From Metallyticus violacea (lineage: Eukaryota > Arthropoda > Insecta > Mantodea > Metallyticidae), in the NCBI GenBank assembly GCA_030762175.1, contig CM060831.1, positions 66,756,001 through 66,820,000 of the forward strand: a DNA stretch of 64,000 nt, read 5' to 3'. Under the pieces are notes generated by a model. It ran no database searches, was not told where the DNA came from, and saw nothing but the letters and a program-made list of their open reading frames with translations. Position numbers and translations under genes: made by a program. Position 1 is the stretch's first letter, and each line of letters starts with the position of its first letter. Positions 36,529 through 48,719 of this stretch are shown here, in pieces.

Positions 36529-36883
36529 TTATGTGGAGTGAAAACAGTTCAGCTTCTGGTTCTCATTTAGGTATATTATTACTTTACATTATTGAAGTAG
36601 ATTCTAAGCAATGAAGATCTCCAAGAAACGTTGACAGATTTCTGAAGTTTTATTTTATTGGCAGGATTATCCTTAATTTGCTACGTTTGAATTTTCTTTT
36701 AGTTTTTATCACGAAACTATTCAAAATATTCAAAATGGCCCATACCCACCAATGTGTAGAGATTCTTTAGTAATGTGGAATTACTACTTTTGTTTCTTTT
36801 CAATCTGCAAGCATTTAAGTAAAGTCATGCTTCGTGTTGTTAGAGTTTCTGTTGATTTTTTTTTTTTGTTTGTTTTTGTTTGG

Positions 36884-37165
36884 TTTATTTACGGACGCTC
36901 TTTAACATCTCAAGTCCTCAGCGTCCATTCAATTCAGGGCGTGAAACGACCGACAAATTTTGCTCAGAGGCCTCTTCTTTCAGGTTTGAGGTTCTTTATC
37001 GTGCCGTAAATGTACGACACGGGACCCACGGCTTTACTTCCCTTCCGAAGGAAGTCATACTTGGGATTTTTCGCCCGAAAAAATCCATCAGTCCTGGGCG
37101 GAATCGAAACTGCGATCTTGAGTTTAGGAGACAGGTATGGTTACAACCACACCAACATGACCGAC
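36884..37165 (-). mobile_element. SINE A copy 1 (tRNA-derived)
   Basis: On the minus strand it begins GGTCGGT with a tRNA head (B box near 37,100, degraded here), then a body ending in GAGCGTCC and A/T-rich sequence at 36,884. It carries the family signature CTTCCTTCGGAAGGGAAGT. It lies 0.36 kb past broken exon copy 3. The overlapping 101-codon frame is not a gene. Confidence 0.85.
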
Positions 37166-38350
37166 CCATCTTAGTGTTCGTCTAAGCGACTAGGGAATAC
37201 CGCGGGAAGAAAAACAAAACTCAAGGTCTGAATACCCTCCCTCAAAAGATGTAAACCAGAGAGTGCCTGAGATACCTCGCTGGGTATCTCTTACAATTTC
37301 CACTGAAGTTGACTTAAATATCTTACGGTTTTATCAATGTAAGAGTGCGCGCACGCGCGTGTGTGTAGAATGTAATGAGGTCTATTTCCTTTGTTGCTTT
37401 GAACCTGAAAACATAACTCTATATCAAGTTTCTACAATTGAAATTGTTAAAGTGAAAGAAATATATTTTAGGAAAATTTACTTTGTGTACCCGAATTGTT
37501 AATGTGCCAGAAGGGAATAGGAAGTGTAAGATATAGTATATAGTGTGTCACTAATGAAGAATACGACCCAAGTAACAAATACAAAACTTCTCATAGGTGT
37601 CAATGCTATACATACTTCATCATGGAAGCAAAACGGAGGCTGTCACAATAATAAATGATACTTTTTTGAAGATGTTAGGTATGCGGCAGTGGAACAATAA
37701 TTGATAAAATGAAGGTGAAGTAGATTTTTTAAAAGTACAAAATAAACACTGGAAATCATGGGGAAAGGATAATTGAGAGACAAACAAAGATATTGGTGTT
37801 ACAGTTGAACTGCTGACCAAAACTGACATTATACAAATTCTTTTTAATAGAAGGTCTTTTTAGATAAATATTATAATTTAATTAAAAAAGAGGCATCACC
37901 AAGAATCCTTTATGTACAAGTGTGCTAATTCATCGGGAATCATAAGTTGAAAGTCGTATTAGTTGCAAGATAATGAAAATTTAGGATTCAAGCGGGGAGA
38001 GCTGAGAACTAGTAGCTTAAAATCGGTACTATATATGTAACAGATCGTTCTAATAGGTGTATCTGCGCATTGTAAGGAGAGACTGAAGAACGGGTACTTA
38101 TTCTGGCCGAAAGTACCCATTGGAAACACCTGATAGAAACACTTGTTTCCTGAAAACTTTTTAAGGCAATTAGAGGACGATTGACATGCTGGTATCTGTT
38201 TACGAGCCCAACTAATTGGTTGAATATGGGCACTTTCCTAGTCAAAGCGTAATTTATGTTGTGCTTAGAACGCAGTAGCTAGTGTAATTATAAATAAAAT
38301 GTAATATATCTCCATTCTATATCTGTAAATATCGTGCTTCCCGTTTATGC

Positions 38351-38381
<31 letters not shown>

Positions 38382-40600
38382 TATTATTACATTTGTATAT
38401 TATTTGTTCCCCTTTCTAATTGGATATCACACTTATGCGCGACCCATGCATAAAGTATATTTGTAATGATATATAGATTTTATTAATAAAGTTACACCTA
38501 CTATTACTTTTAGGTAACAAAACCAGGAACATTACGGACTAATAACTGTATATATATGTTTGTATTTCTTACATATTATTTCACTATGTACTCTTGTAAA
38601 CTGTCCGTATGTGTCGCTGTCTTCGGAAATGAGATTGTTCAAGTATACAATTTGTCTTACATGAAACTGCTCAATATTATGCACATCTTGCATTTCTGAT
38701 TAGTGGAGATATTGCTGCCTTTGACGCATTCGACATATATGTCTTGACCTGCACACAAAAATGAAAATAGAAATAGCAGACATTTCCAACAATTTGGAAC
38801 AATTAGTTGCCTTGTAAGGTGCCTAGTATATCTTAAATACCTTTGGATTTTAAAATTAGAACCGTCAATACTTTACATCGCAGTCATCTGAAAGATGCAA
38901 TACTTGTATAAATATATGTAAAGCATGGGTCATCTTTACATAAACGACGTATTATTGAGAATGAAATGTTTATTTAGCGTGAAATATTCATTACTTATAT
39001 CCAATTATTAAAATTCCAATTGCACACAGGTGAACACGAGACGACAAAAATCACAAAAATAAAATATTGAAATAGTAAAGGAAATGTCATGTCATATATG
39101 AAGCTTTTATATCTTCAGCTTTTCTAAGCCCTGTAATTCTGTTGCAGAGTACTTCATTTGATGGCGAAACCATACGATATAACCTAGCCAGGAGCCACGT
39201 TTGTGAAAATTAACCTGAATTCTGATACTTGTATTAATACAATGAGAAATTAAATACAATAACGTTAAAAGGTTCAAATAATTTTATTGTTATTATTAAC
39301 ACGCACCCTGATGCGCGAGGTCATTTTAGATCTCCATTCCCATGTAAGAATTTCTGACACCACGTCTTTAAAACACATATCGCTTTAATGCTTAAAATTC
39401 AGAAACATGGCAGTAATGGAATTGCAATATTTTACTCACTTTTAATAAATGGCAAATCAAGGAGAGTTGATTCTGTCTTTTACTTGGAATATGTATATGG
39501 AAGGACAACAGAAGTCTATTACAACATTTAATTTCTGAAATAATTATATTTCAATGTTGTAGCGTATGGCTAATGCGACATGTGCAAAACTTTTTGATTT
39601 ACGAAGCTTATTAAGAGTAACGGCCTAGAAAAAATGATTCTCTAGTGAGAAGTTGCCACAGAAAATAAATAACACCTAATAATATTTTATATACTCCTTT
39701 AACTTATAAATATGTGTACAGGAGGCTTCCATTTACCCATTTACAACACATCTAATTTAAACAAAGAAAGATGACTTTAGATATTGACAGAGAACCTTGA
39801 ACCCATTGTTGATTAAATTTCAGCTTTCATACTCCTACTCCAACCTATACTTACAGCTTACATTTTGATACTTGCATTTTAAAGAGGTTTCACATCTACT
39901 GTTTTCTATCGTTGCCTAACAACCTCACTTTTATTGTTGTTTAAATTACGCTAGTTAATGTAGGAATTGAAAAAATAATTTATTTAGTCTAAAATTACAA
40001 ACTATTAACATTACAGTAATACAACTTATTTTGAACTTCTGACTATTCCAATTACATTTTGTTTTTTCTTGTACAACATACATCATTTTGAAGTAGTTAA
40101 TTACCAAAACAAACCTGTTGTATTAATTAATCAGTAGTTTTTATAGTTTTATTTTGTCCAATTTCAGTAAACATGAACATTCCCCATCTCCAGATAACGG
40201 TTAAAGGAAAGGTTTGAAGCAGTAAATATCGCATGCCTACGTCATAATATTAATATAATATATGATAAATATTTCATTACACCATATATTCTTTAATCAT
40301 TAATGTTAATTATACATAAGTATTGTAATATATAAATATTAGGATGATAATTTAATATGATAATTCTGTTGTAAAACTCAATGCTAGAGAAAAGCGTTTC
40401 AAGATAATGGGATAGCAAAATATAAAAAAATGAGAACACGAAAGACAAGGTATATGTATTTTTAATGACCATACACTCATTGCAGAATAGTTATAATTTG
40501 AACTTTGCTCACGTCAAGATGCTGATTTTTCCCGTCTTATGAAATATTTAGTTTTCAGGAAGTCAATCCTTTCTGTATATTTTGAACTTTTAAAGTGTCA
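37166..40600. other. Long non-coding stretch
   Basis: AT-rich with an (ATT)n tract at 38,351-38,390. The short frames here have no family motifs or splice context. I see nothing else. Confidence 0.5.
38351..38390. repeat. (ATT)n microsatellite
   Basis: About 13 ATT units with one interruption (ACT). Confidence 0.9.
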
Positions 40601-41287
40601 TGTGTAGCGTGCGCGTGTATATATGTGCCTCGTCGGCGTCAGTAAACGTAGAAGTAATTTTTCACGGGAGTATATAAGAAGGCAGTACCCCTCATTTGAA
40701 ACGCTTCTTTTTCAGCATTTTTTTCGATGTAGTCTGTCTACTGCTTACGTATATTGCAGTTAGCTAAAGGGAGCACGACCCGTGTGGTATATACACACTC
40801 ATATATAATAAAAGATAAGTTGGCGATGACTCCATTGTACAGAAAAATTCACACTTCATGTGCAAAGTGAGTCGTGGAATGTTTTACGTATCGTAATCAG
40901 AGGGCCGGTGACCTAAACGCGAGGACGGGTGCAGACAGACTAGGATTAAAGTTAGATTTTAATTATTATTCTCAGTCGCAAGATAATTTACGGGGATGGT
41001 CAATGCTGGTGGCCCTGGTGTTATTCACAGAAACACCTGCTAATATAAACAGTTTACCTTATATTAATAAAATGTTAGATCGTGTAATCATTGTAATGAA
41101 AAAGCCCTCTCTCAGACCTGTTGAGCGGGATACAACAATGTACAGCGAAAGACACCCATGCGACTCTGTTGTCAAGAAGCGTAGGCAACAGTGCGAGGCA
41201 AACACTACTAAACGACACCAAAACTCATCAAATTGTAATAACAAAATAATCTTCTTTAAAGTGCTGACTGGAGGTGTGGATAGATGA
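40600..41287 (+). mobile_element. Possible LTR and leader of a retrotransposon remnant
   Basis: TATATAAG at 40,671-40,678, an exact arthropod initiator TCATTT at 40,692, AATAAA at 40,807-40,812 and then TTGGCGATGAC at 40,820-40,830, a plausible tRNA primer-binding site, appear in the order expected of an LTR R-U5-PBS. A 137-codon frame (GTG start, 40,874-41,287) follows. It contains GDLNARTG, reminiscent of the LINE endonuclease motif, but the rest does not match, so gag or chance are alternatives. No second LTR was found. Confidence 0.3.
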
Positions 41288-41706
41288 ATTGTCAGTTTTG
41301 GGTATAATACTTGTCTGTTACTGTTGACGCTGCTGAAGTTTTTTAGTGTTTCATTTTTATACGTTAATAATTGTTTCCATTGGTTGATCCAAGTAGCACA
41401 TTTAATCACATGGTATTGCATTTTGTTGGAGTGGGTATCTATTCCAATCTATATGGCTAATTTTGTCGTAATTATGTAAACTGTTTTTGGAACTCTTTCA
41501 AAATATTAATATATGTTACAGGATGCATTCATTTCGAAAGACGTCCAAAATGCAGATAAATGTTTACAATGACTGAAGGAAGAGGAAGAATACTCTGTAG
41601 ATAGTAAATGTGATGAAGAGCTTGATAATCTCTGAATAAGAACAAGAATATTCTGAAGATGAGAATATCTGGAGTTATGGTGATACGAGAAAAAGTTCTT
41701 AATTGG

Positions 41707-41941
41707 GTTTTATTTATTTATTTATGGACGCTCTTTAACCGCCCAGGTCATCAGCGTCCCATTCAATTCATGGCGTGAAACGGCCGACAAATTTTGCTCA
41801 TAGGCCTCTTCTTTCAGACTTTAGATTCTTTTACGTGCCGTAAATGTACGCCATGGGACCCACGGCCTGACTTCCCTTCCGAAGGAAGTCATACTTACGA
41901 TTTTCACGCCCGAAAAAAATCCATCGGTCCCAGCCGGGTTC
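41707..41941 (-). mobile_element. SINE A copy 2, 5'-truncated, with perfect 12 bp TSD
   Basis: Flanked by exact GTTCTTAATTGG at 41,695-41,706 and 41,942-41,953. The 5' (head) end is cut inside the B box (CCGGGTT), and the tail lies at the left as TTTATTTATTTA. Truncation plus a TSD shows LINE-type target-primed retroposition. The surrounding sequence (CTGATGAAG-rich, acidic if translated) reads through cleanly once the SINE is set aside. Confidence 0.93.
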
Positions 41942-41953
41942 GTTCTTAATTGG

Positions 41954-43064
41954 AAAAGATTGTAGCGAATGATGTAAAACAAATCCAAAAATAGCTGTAT
42001 AGATAGATATGAGGTCGCATTATGTAAATAATTACTCCTAAGCCTAGAAACGATGCTCTCGAATTAAAACACCATTATAATACGTCTCGTATTTCTTAAT
42101 GATTTCATTTACATTTACATCTGTAAGAACCACCACTTTAGGTATCTTTTATTTATTTTTTTAAAGAAATGAGAATTTACCACCGAATTTCTGAATGCCA
42201 ATAGAAGTTTGAACATTTGCCGGGAAGTGTTGGTGCATGCGAGATACTCACACAATTTGGGAATATTTCTAGAGAAGACCCGACAAAGAACGTTAATGGC
42301 TATAATGAACAAGAGTGAGTTGGAAATGGGGTGTGAGTAAATGGAAGGGGGGCTCAAGAGTAAGGGTTCCATTCATGTACATGCATTTGCATATAAATTA
42401 TTAATACAAAACGAGATATATCGAAGTGTTTGTATATTTGTATGTATGCATGTAGTTTTTATGTATATAGGCATGTGTGTGTGTATAGCCGTTTTGATTG
42501 TTATAAGAACGATATTAGTATGTACGGCCATAAGGCCTATGCGACAATTGCATTTATTTGAATGTATTTACCTAGCATTATAGGTGTATATAAGTATATA
42601 CAGAGTAGATATGAATATACAGAGTAGATATGAACTTATCCACAAACTTACATAGGTTGTTAAGGGATGTTTGCTGAGTGTTTTGATGTTAATGCGTTAA
42701 ACATGTAATATCTGGTGGACCGTGACATGTAAATAATTCAATCACTCATTACCTTCTGCCGACTGTAATGGCATTTCATGTGTACAGAAAGACAACCAAA
42801 ACTTACAAAACAAATCACAGTACTATACGTGAGTAATGCAACAACCCTCAGGAAAAACCCGTAGACTTTTGTTACATAACTGTTCAATTGTTCTGTTACT
42901 GTTAACTATAGGGACCCGTTTCTTTACAGGCGCTGTTCGAGATGTCGACTGCCATGATCGAAAGTTGTATATGATCTAGCATCCCTGGAGATAGCCGTAC
43001 TTCTGCGACAACACTGTTAACCAGTTCCATGAGAGTGTCGACGTAAACTAGGCTCTTCAGATGA
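41954..43064. other. Non-coding
   Basis: Nothing recognised beyond two nearly identical copies of ATATACAGAGTAGATATGAA around 42,596-42,630. Confidence 0.5.
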
Positions 43065-43077
43065 CCCCAGAAGAAGT

Positions 43078-43364
43078 TGATATGGTTTATCTACAGACGC
43101 TCTTTAACATCTCAGGTCATCAATATTCATTACAGGGAGTTAAACGCGCGACAATTTTGCTCAGAGGTCTCTTATTTAAGGGCTTGAGGTTCTTTTTCGT
43201 GCCGTAAATATACGACACGGGACCCACGGCTTTACTTCCCTTCCGAAGGAAGCCATACTTTGGATTTATACGCCCGAAAAAATTCATCGCCCCTAGCCGA
43301 GATTTAACCCTCGATCTTGGTTCTACAAGGCAAGTATGGTTACCACTACACCACCAGGACCGAC
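43078..43364 (-). mobile_element. SINE A copy 3, full length, with 13 bp TSD
   Basis: Flanked by CCCCAGAAGAAGT at 43,065-43,077 and 43,365-43,377. On the minus strand the head reads GTCGGTCCTGGTGGTGTAG (A box) and the B box lies near 43,305. The body includes the CCTTCCGAAGGAAG palindrome and ends in GAGCGTCTGTAGATAAA. Confidence 0.93.
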
Positions 43365-43680
43365 CCCCAGAAGAAGTCTATCGGCGTCATATTTAATGAC
43401 CGAGCTAGCCATGGAACAGGTACATTTATTACGGTCCACGAGACATTACATATCTAACACATCAACATCAAATTACTCGGTAATGAACTACTGAAGTCGG
43501 TGGGTTCCTATATCAAAACACTCAGCAAACATCCCTGAACAATCTCTGAAAGTTTGTCCGTAAAGTTCGTATAACCTGTATAAATTTCAGGATGATTTTT
43601 CTGTGAGTGTTCTCCTCAATTTAGTAATATCTAGCAATTATCTCAGGATATACACTTTGAGAAATACCTCCTGAACATAA

Positions 43681-43731
43681 CTGCACAAGGGTTATTACCC
43701 CAAGAACTAAACAAACCAGAAAGGCTTTCAT
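43681..43731 (-). pseudogene. Signal-peptide first exon, copy 4 (donor and TATA lost)
   Basis: An ATG at 43,731 opens MKAFLVCLVLGVITLVQ, aligned residue for residue with copies 1 and 2. The donor GTATGT has become TTATGT, so the exon would read through 19 more codons to TAA at 43,621-43,623. Upstream, ACGAGTA and GTGTTTGTCAC are shared with copy 1, but the roughly 33 bp holding the TATA box and UTR in copy 1 are deleted. A cryptic donor GAGGTATTT lies 13 nt downstream. It is probably a pseudogene, although the leader itself is intact. Confidence 0.65.
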
Positions 43732-43777
43732 TTTGACTACTCGTGCGATTATGTAGTGACAAACACATTATTTATCG

Positions 43778-45840
43778 TTGGTGTGTGTTTATTTCTCGGC
43801 TTGGATTTTAAGAGATAAACTCATGAAATTTCCATTTTCACAGATAAGGTGAATTGTGTTCACGTTCGTATTTCTTGTCATAATCTAACAGTTTCTTGTC
43901 TAGTAGAGTTATGAGTTACTGGTTATGGCAAGAGATAATATTCCTTTCTTCTGTTGTAACAGAACAAATCTAAACTATCAACCAAATTACGTTTTTTTTT
44001 ATCACCAGCATTAATCCTGCAACCTAAACAAAGATTTAATCCATTGCTGATATTTTTATTCACTCGTTGGAATACATTTTGAATTTAATAAAATAGGAGG
44101 GGAAAGACCAAAGTTTTCAAAGTGAAATAAAATTAATAATTAGTAGATAAAACACGCTTTTAAAATTAAATTTCTATCAACATTATTTTTTACTTTTTAT
44201 GAAAGATAATTCAATGTAATTACTTAGTTAACTCCATTCAAAGACAAATTAGGTATATTTCTTTCCATATAACGAAGCAGATTTATTCAAAACTAATGAA
44301 CGGACAGTAACTTCAGCATCATTTGAAACATCTTCCGGTATTAATATATAATTTTCTTTGGACATTTTCATTCTCAGGCCCAAATACTCGCAGAGAATTG
44401 CAGAATAGTTTAAGTTATTTATTCTGTATATCCATTACCTACGTTTTTGTCATCGATATCGGCTCTGATTTAAGCAATTATAAGTGTATACTACATTTAA
44501 TTGAAAGTTAATATTATTTTTATTGAAATATTACCTTCCTGCTGATTTGCTCTTTTGTTGCATAAATAAACAGTATTTCAGAAATTTCTTTCCTTCATTT
44601 AGGACGTAGCCTGTACACAGTCATTAGAACAAAACCTATCCCATAATATCTATTGTAATAGTGCTTATGCCACCCTAGCATTAAAATACACTTCTTATGC
44701 ACAATTCGCCTAATTCTTGCACTGGTGTCAGAAAAGGTTACCTAGCAACTGATATTCCATCAAGTCATCACTGCCTTCACAACACAATTTCAAACAACGT
44801 ACCTGTATGAAAAAGCTAAATTCGTCGCATACCGACATTCAAACACGAGAATAATTTTATTATACAAACTTTTTGAAACTACAACAATGTAAGTTATTAA
44901 TAATCATAAATTAACTTCCATTATATTGGAAATATTGAATATAAAAATAATTAATTAATCACATTACAATTTTTTATTTCAAGACTTATTTTTTGAAGCA
45001 ATAACAATCTTTATTATACAAACAGAAAACTTCCTTGCCCTTACTACATTCATTTTTACTTTCGAATACACACACCAGAGCGTCGAAGGCATACAAATCT
45101 TCGACTGGAAAAAATTAATACAGCTTATTGTATTACGGATGAGGAAATAGGCCAAATTCATCTGGTGTTTGAGCATCAGACGATTCATTTGAACATTTAT
45201 ATACTGTGGCAGTAGATCCACTGAGGAAATGTTCTGTATTTGACAGGATAAATTATTTTTTTAAGGAAAGTTATAGTGTTTTCAATTCTCTTGACCATTT
45301 GTAGCTTTGGAGTTAATACCTGGAGCAGAAACGATTTGCTCCTATTTTTGAGATGTCTATTTTTCTACCCTGTCTCTACATAATTACCGCACCCTATATA
45401 AACACGCATTGTTTAATATTCTAGCTGTGTTCCACTTAAAATGCGCACAGAGTTGTACAACTTCTCTCCCAGACGTCTGAACGCTCGGTGACCCAGTCGT
45501 AAAACTCGCGATTTCAGCAGATTGCACAACGCCATGTATCTGGTCGTTAGCGGACAGCGAAGTTGGTGAGCTTTACTTGCACTTGATAATTACTCCAGCA
45601 GGATGGGGAGAACATAAAAGGTAGGTCACCATTTAGGATTTAACGTTGTCGTAGAGCTGCATGTTGCGTTAAAAGCTTCTCTTAATATGCACCAAACTGG
45701 AACACAGAAATACCACCCAAAAAAAACACAACTCTGGTACACTGAGTAACATTAGCACCAAGTCGCACTTTATATTTACATGAAAAACAGAGAGATAATT
45801 TACACATTAAACTGAACATTTGCACTTATTGTATAATTTA
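43778..45840. other. Non-coding; TATA-like site at 45,393
   Basis: CTATATAAACACG near 45,392 precedes a short ATG frame of 16 codons and a relatively GC-rich stretch to 45,620. No gene can be supported. Confidence 0.4.
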
Positions 45841-45844
45841 TTAC

Positions 45845-45985
45845 AACTTTGTTAAATATCGGCTCATTCAATTATCTGATGACCGACGCGGAGAGTGGAA
45901 CTACTTGAGCTGACAAGCTATCGGTCACGGCCAGCCGGATTATATTAGAGTCGGGGTGGGTATGTGGAGCAACACAGGGGTCAGT
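45845..45985 (+). repeat. Dispersed repeat R2, copy 1
   Basis: Similar to 60,755-60,905: shared TCATTCAATTATSTGA, a GA-CGGAGAGTGG-ACTAC-like block, GGCCAGCC, ATATTAGAGTC and GGGCGGG-like blocks in the same order. The class is unknown. Confidence 0.5.
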
Positions 45986-46213
45986 GGTAGAGTGGGAGTG
46001 TAATAAATTCTAATGAACTTAAAAAAGTTATTACCCAGGTCACGTAAGGAGACGCTGGAACTTCCTGCCTTCCTCTTCCACACAATTCTGGTACCTGTTT
46101 GTGAAATTACCCACTACTCTTAATTCTTTATGAATTTATTAAGAAATGGAGCTCATTCAAATGGTCTGACAGTTTGAGAAGACGTATTTTACTGATGTTA
46201 TTTTCGTTTTGGC

Positions 46214-46715
46214 CGGTGTATTTTGAAGAACTCTACGGCAGCTAGGGCTGGCATCAAGATACCTTCACGACATCGAAATTCGATAACAAGCAAAAATGTG
46301 CTTTCTTTGTCCTGACGCAGTAGAAAACATATTTAATTATGACAGAACGATCACCAACAGAAACAACACAATTCAATGACAACTGGCTGGAACATTCAAT
46401 TAGAAATACCATAGCGGATCCCATGTCCCTACAAATACAGTAGAAGGAAAATATTATAAATTAACTAAAACAGTGTAAAATAATAGAATGATGTATTGGT
46501 CAGTGTATTTTGAAGAATTACAGCAGCTAGGACTGGCATCAAGATACCTACACGACATCGAATTTCTATAACAGGCAAAAATTCTGACATAGTATATAAA
46601 CACGTTTAATTCTAACAGAAGGTTTGCCAACAGAAACAACAGAATGCATTGACAAGTGCCTAGTACATTCAATCAGAAATATTATAGTATATCCCATATC
46701 ATTACAGATGCGTTT
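46214..46715 (+). repeat. Tandem direct duplication, period about 287 bp
   Basis: The unit starting GTGTATTTTGAAGAA at 46,216 recurs at 46,503. GGCATCAAGATACC, CACGACATCGAA, CAACAGAAACAACA and ATTCAAT-AGAAAT are shared. The copies are diverged by substitutions and indels, and neither has a supported gene. Confidence 0.8.
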
Positions 46716-47029
46716 TTGTTAAGGAACATTCTTTATTTGCTGACACGTTGTTAAGGAGCTCATCCTTAAGTCAGATTTCTGGTAAAAGTTATGCAGAAAT
46801 TAATTTCAATTTTCCCTGAATTTTCTGACAATTTAATACCAGCCGTCCCGTCCTCCCCTCCCCACAATTGAACATGTATAATTTACTTTTATTCCTTCAG
46901 TCAGTTCTGTTCTTTTGTCAACTGGATGGCAAACACGATTATCCTACCATGTCCCTAATGAAGAAATCAAGAGGCGCGCGGAAGGTCGCTTTGACCACGC
47001 AATCGGCACAACTCTTTCTTTCCGATGTA

Positions 47030-47130
47030 CTCGATAACTATAGCTACCTCGATAACTCTCTGATATTAACAATTTTCTTCCAGTTGCTGGCTTTGAGATG
47101 ATATATAGTTAACTGTTTTGACATGTTTAT
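47030..47130 (+). repeat. Short direct repeat with 50,483-50,577
   Basis: Both contain TTTCTTCCAG, then T(T/A)GCTGGCTTTGAGATG and ACTGTTT-G-CATGTTT. The splice-acceptor look of the shared block is suggestive, but no reading frame is kept in the first copy. Confidence 0.55.
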
Positions 47131-47149
47131 GCACCTCTTTCAATTCCAT

Positions 47150-47300
47150 CTACACCAGTGGATCCTGATCGCCGGGTGTTCCCTCTCCTCAACCCTTCCT
47201 TCCAGAGATGCGTAAGTTCATAGGCTAACCCTTGAACAAGGCTGTTGTACCGGACTATGCTCCTTCGTCCTTAACAACCTAACAGAAACTCCTAAAGGAT
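47150..47300 (-). repeat. Dispersed repeat R1, copy 4 (partial)
   Basis: The minus strand reads GCCTTGTTCAAGGG, CTCTGGAAGGAAGGG and GGGAACACCCGGC-ATCAGGATCC, matching the first half of the 48.7 kb copy. Confidence 0.65.
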
Positions 47301-48719
47301 TTTCAATGCGAAACGATTCACCAAGCTTCGGTAACGGCCACAACAAGGCTTTACATACTTGGTAAAATGGATCATTTCCTAGAAAAAAAATACATTTTTA
47401 AAGACGCGTGTGCACTTCTGACATTCATTAAGGAATTACATCGACATTTATTACGAATATAAAATTGTAATTATGTCAAAAACATAACGAAAAAAGTTGC
47501 AAAATTTGGATTTTGAAAGGCCGTCATATCTCCGATTTCAACAATTGCTACATTGATACATGACTGACAAATGCCTCCTATTTTGTACACTTGTATTCTA
47601 GTTTGTTTGTTTGTTTTTTAAAAAATTTTCTTTTTAAAAAATTTTCTTTGTAATTTCATCATTATGACTTCTATTCATTGCGTTTCATGAGGAATATTTG
47701 TTTTGAATGTAAACACACATTATTGACACGTAACTGTTAAGGTACATAGATACACGCTATTATATTTCTCTGTATAAATTTGTTTCAATTATCATGTATA
47801 AAAATACAACATATAATGTCACCTAAGGGTAAAACTGTATGCTAACTTCCATACTCAGCATGCCCGCAAAACACCATAGGGATCGATGGTGTTATGTTAT
47901 ATGACTGGATTGTTGTGCGCCGCTAAGAAATGAAGCGATAGGGGCTGCAAAGCTTTAATTTGACTCGGCATTTGCTTCTGCTCTGCACAGAAAAGTCTCA
48001 GACAGCTAATTTGAGATAGGGAAACGAAATTAGCGTCACCTACGTAAAATATCTTCTTAGTGATCTAAAAACATGTTAACAAACCATCAATAGCATAACA
48101 CCAACATTTAAGGTTGTCATAGTCTGAAAAATGTACAGACTAACCAAATGATTTCAGGCCACTGCATTTATGTAATGCTATAAACTCAAATGTTAATAAC
48201 AAATACCCGAATTTTTATCTTAGTATTCGAGATATCTATCATCAATTATATATGTAATATCTATCGTCTTGTGTTCCATAAGATATTGAAAGAACTGTGG
48301 TTAATAAATTAAATTACAAATTGAATAAATGAATATTATCTGCTAAGGATCTGTGACTGCTTGACGTTCCCAGTTGGAACAATTCCTATATAAATGTACA
48401 TTTTAGTTCTATACTTATTTTATCTTTTTTTCAGAAATATAAGCGTTTCTTGCATTACTTTTCCTATAGTATCTTTGTTGCAATATATGCAAATGATAAA
48501 TTTAATAATAAAACTGAAACAAAATAGTCTACAATGGAAGAGACTGTCACATTCCTACTGTATTAAAAAAATCAAAGTAATTCAGAAACAAATTAATTTT
48601 TTCTGATAAAGGTATATTAGAAATTGTTCAGTATCTGTGTAGTATAACTTAAAATGCATCTTTATAGAAGTCAATGGCGTGCATAATTTTCGGAATGGTT
48701 TGGTAAAGACACAGAAAGA
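47301..48719. other. Non-coding
   Basis: AT-rich; TTTTCTTTTTAAAAAATTTTC-type short repeats near 47,620-47,650. No gene seen. Confidence 0.5.

Noticed and set aside
36752..37185. 85- and 101-codon frames, and a similar 100-codon frame at 54,592-54,894
   Set aside because: They are translations through SINE A copies (shared HGTHGFTSLPKE string) and so are repeat-derived, not genes.
41059..41421. 120-codon minus-strand frame opposite the 137-codon frame
   Set aside because: No motif; overlaps the other frame on the opposite strand and is most likely a shadow.
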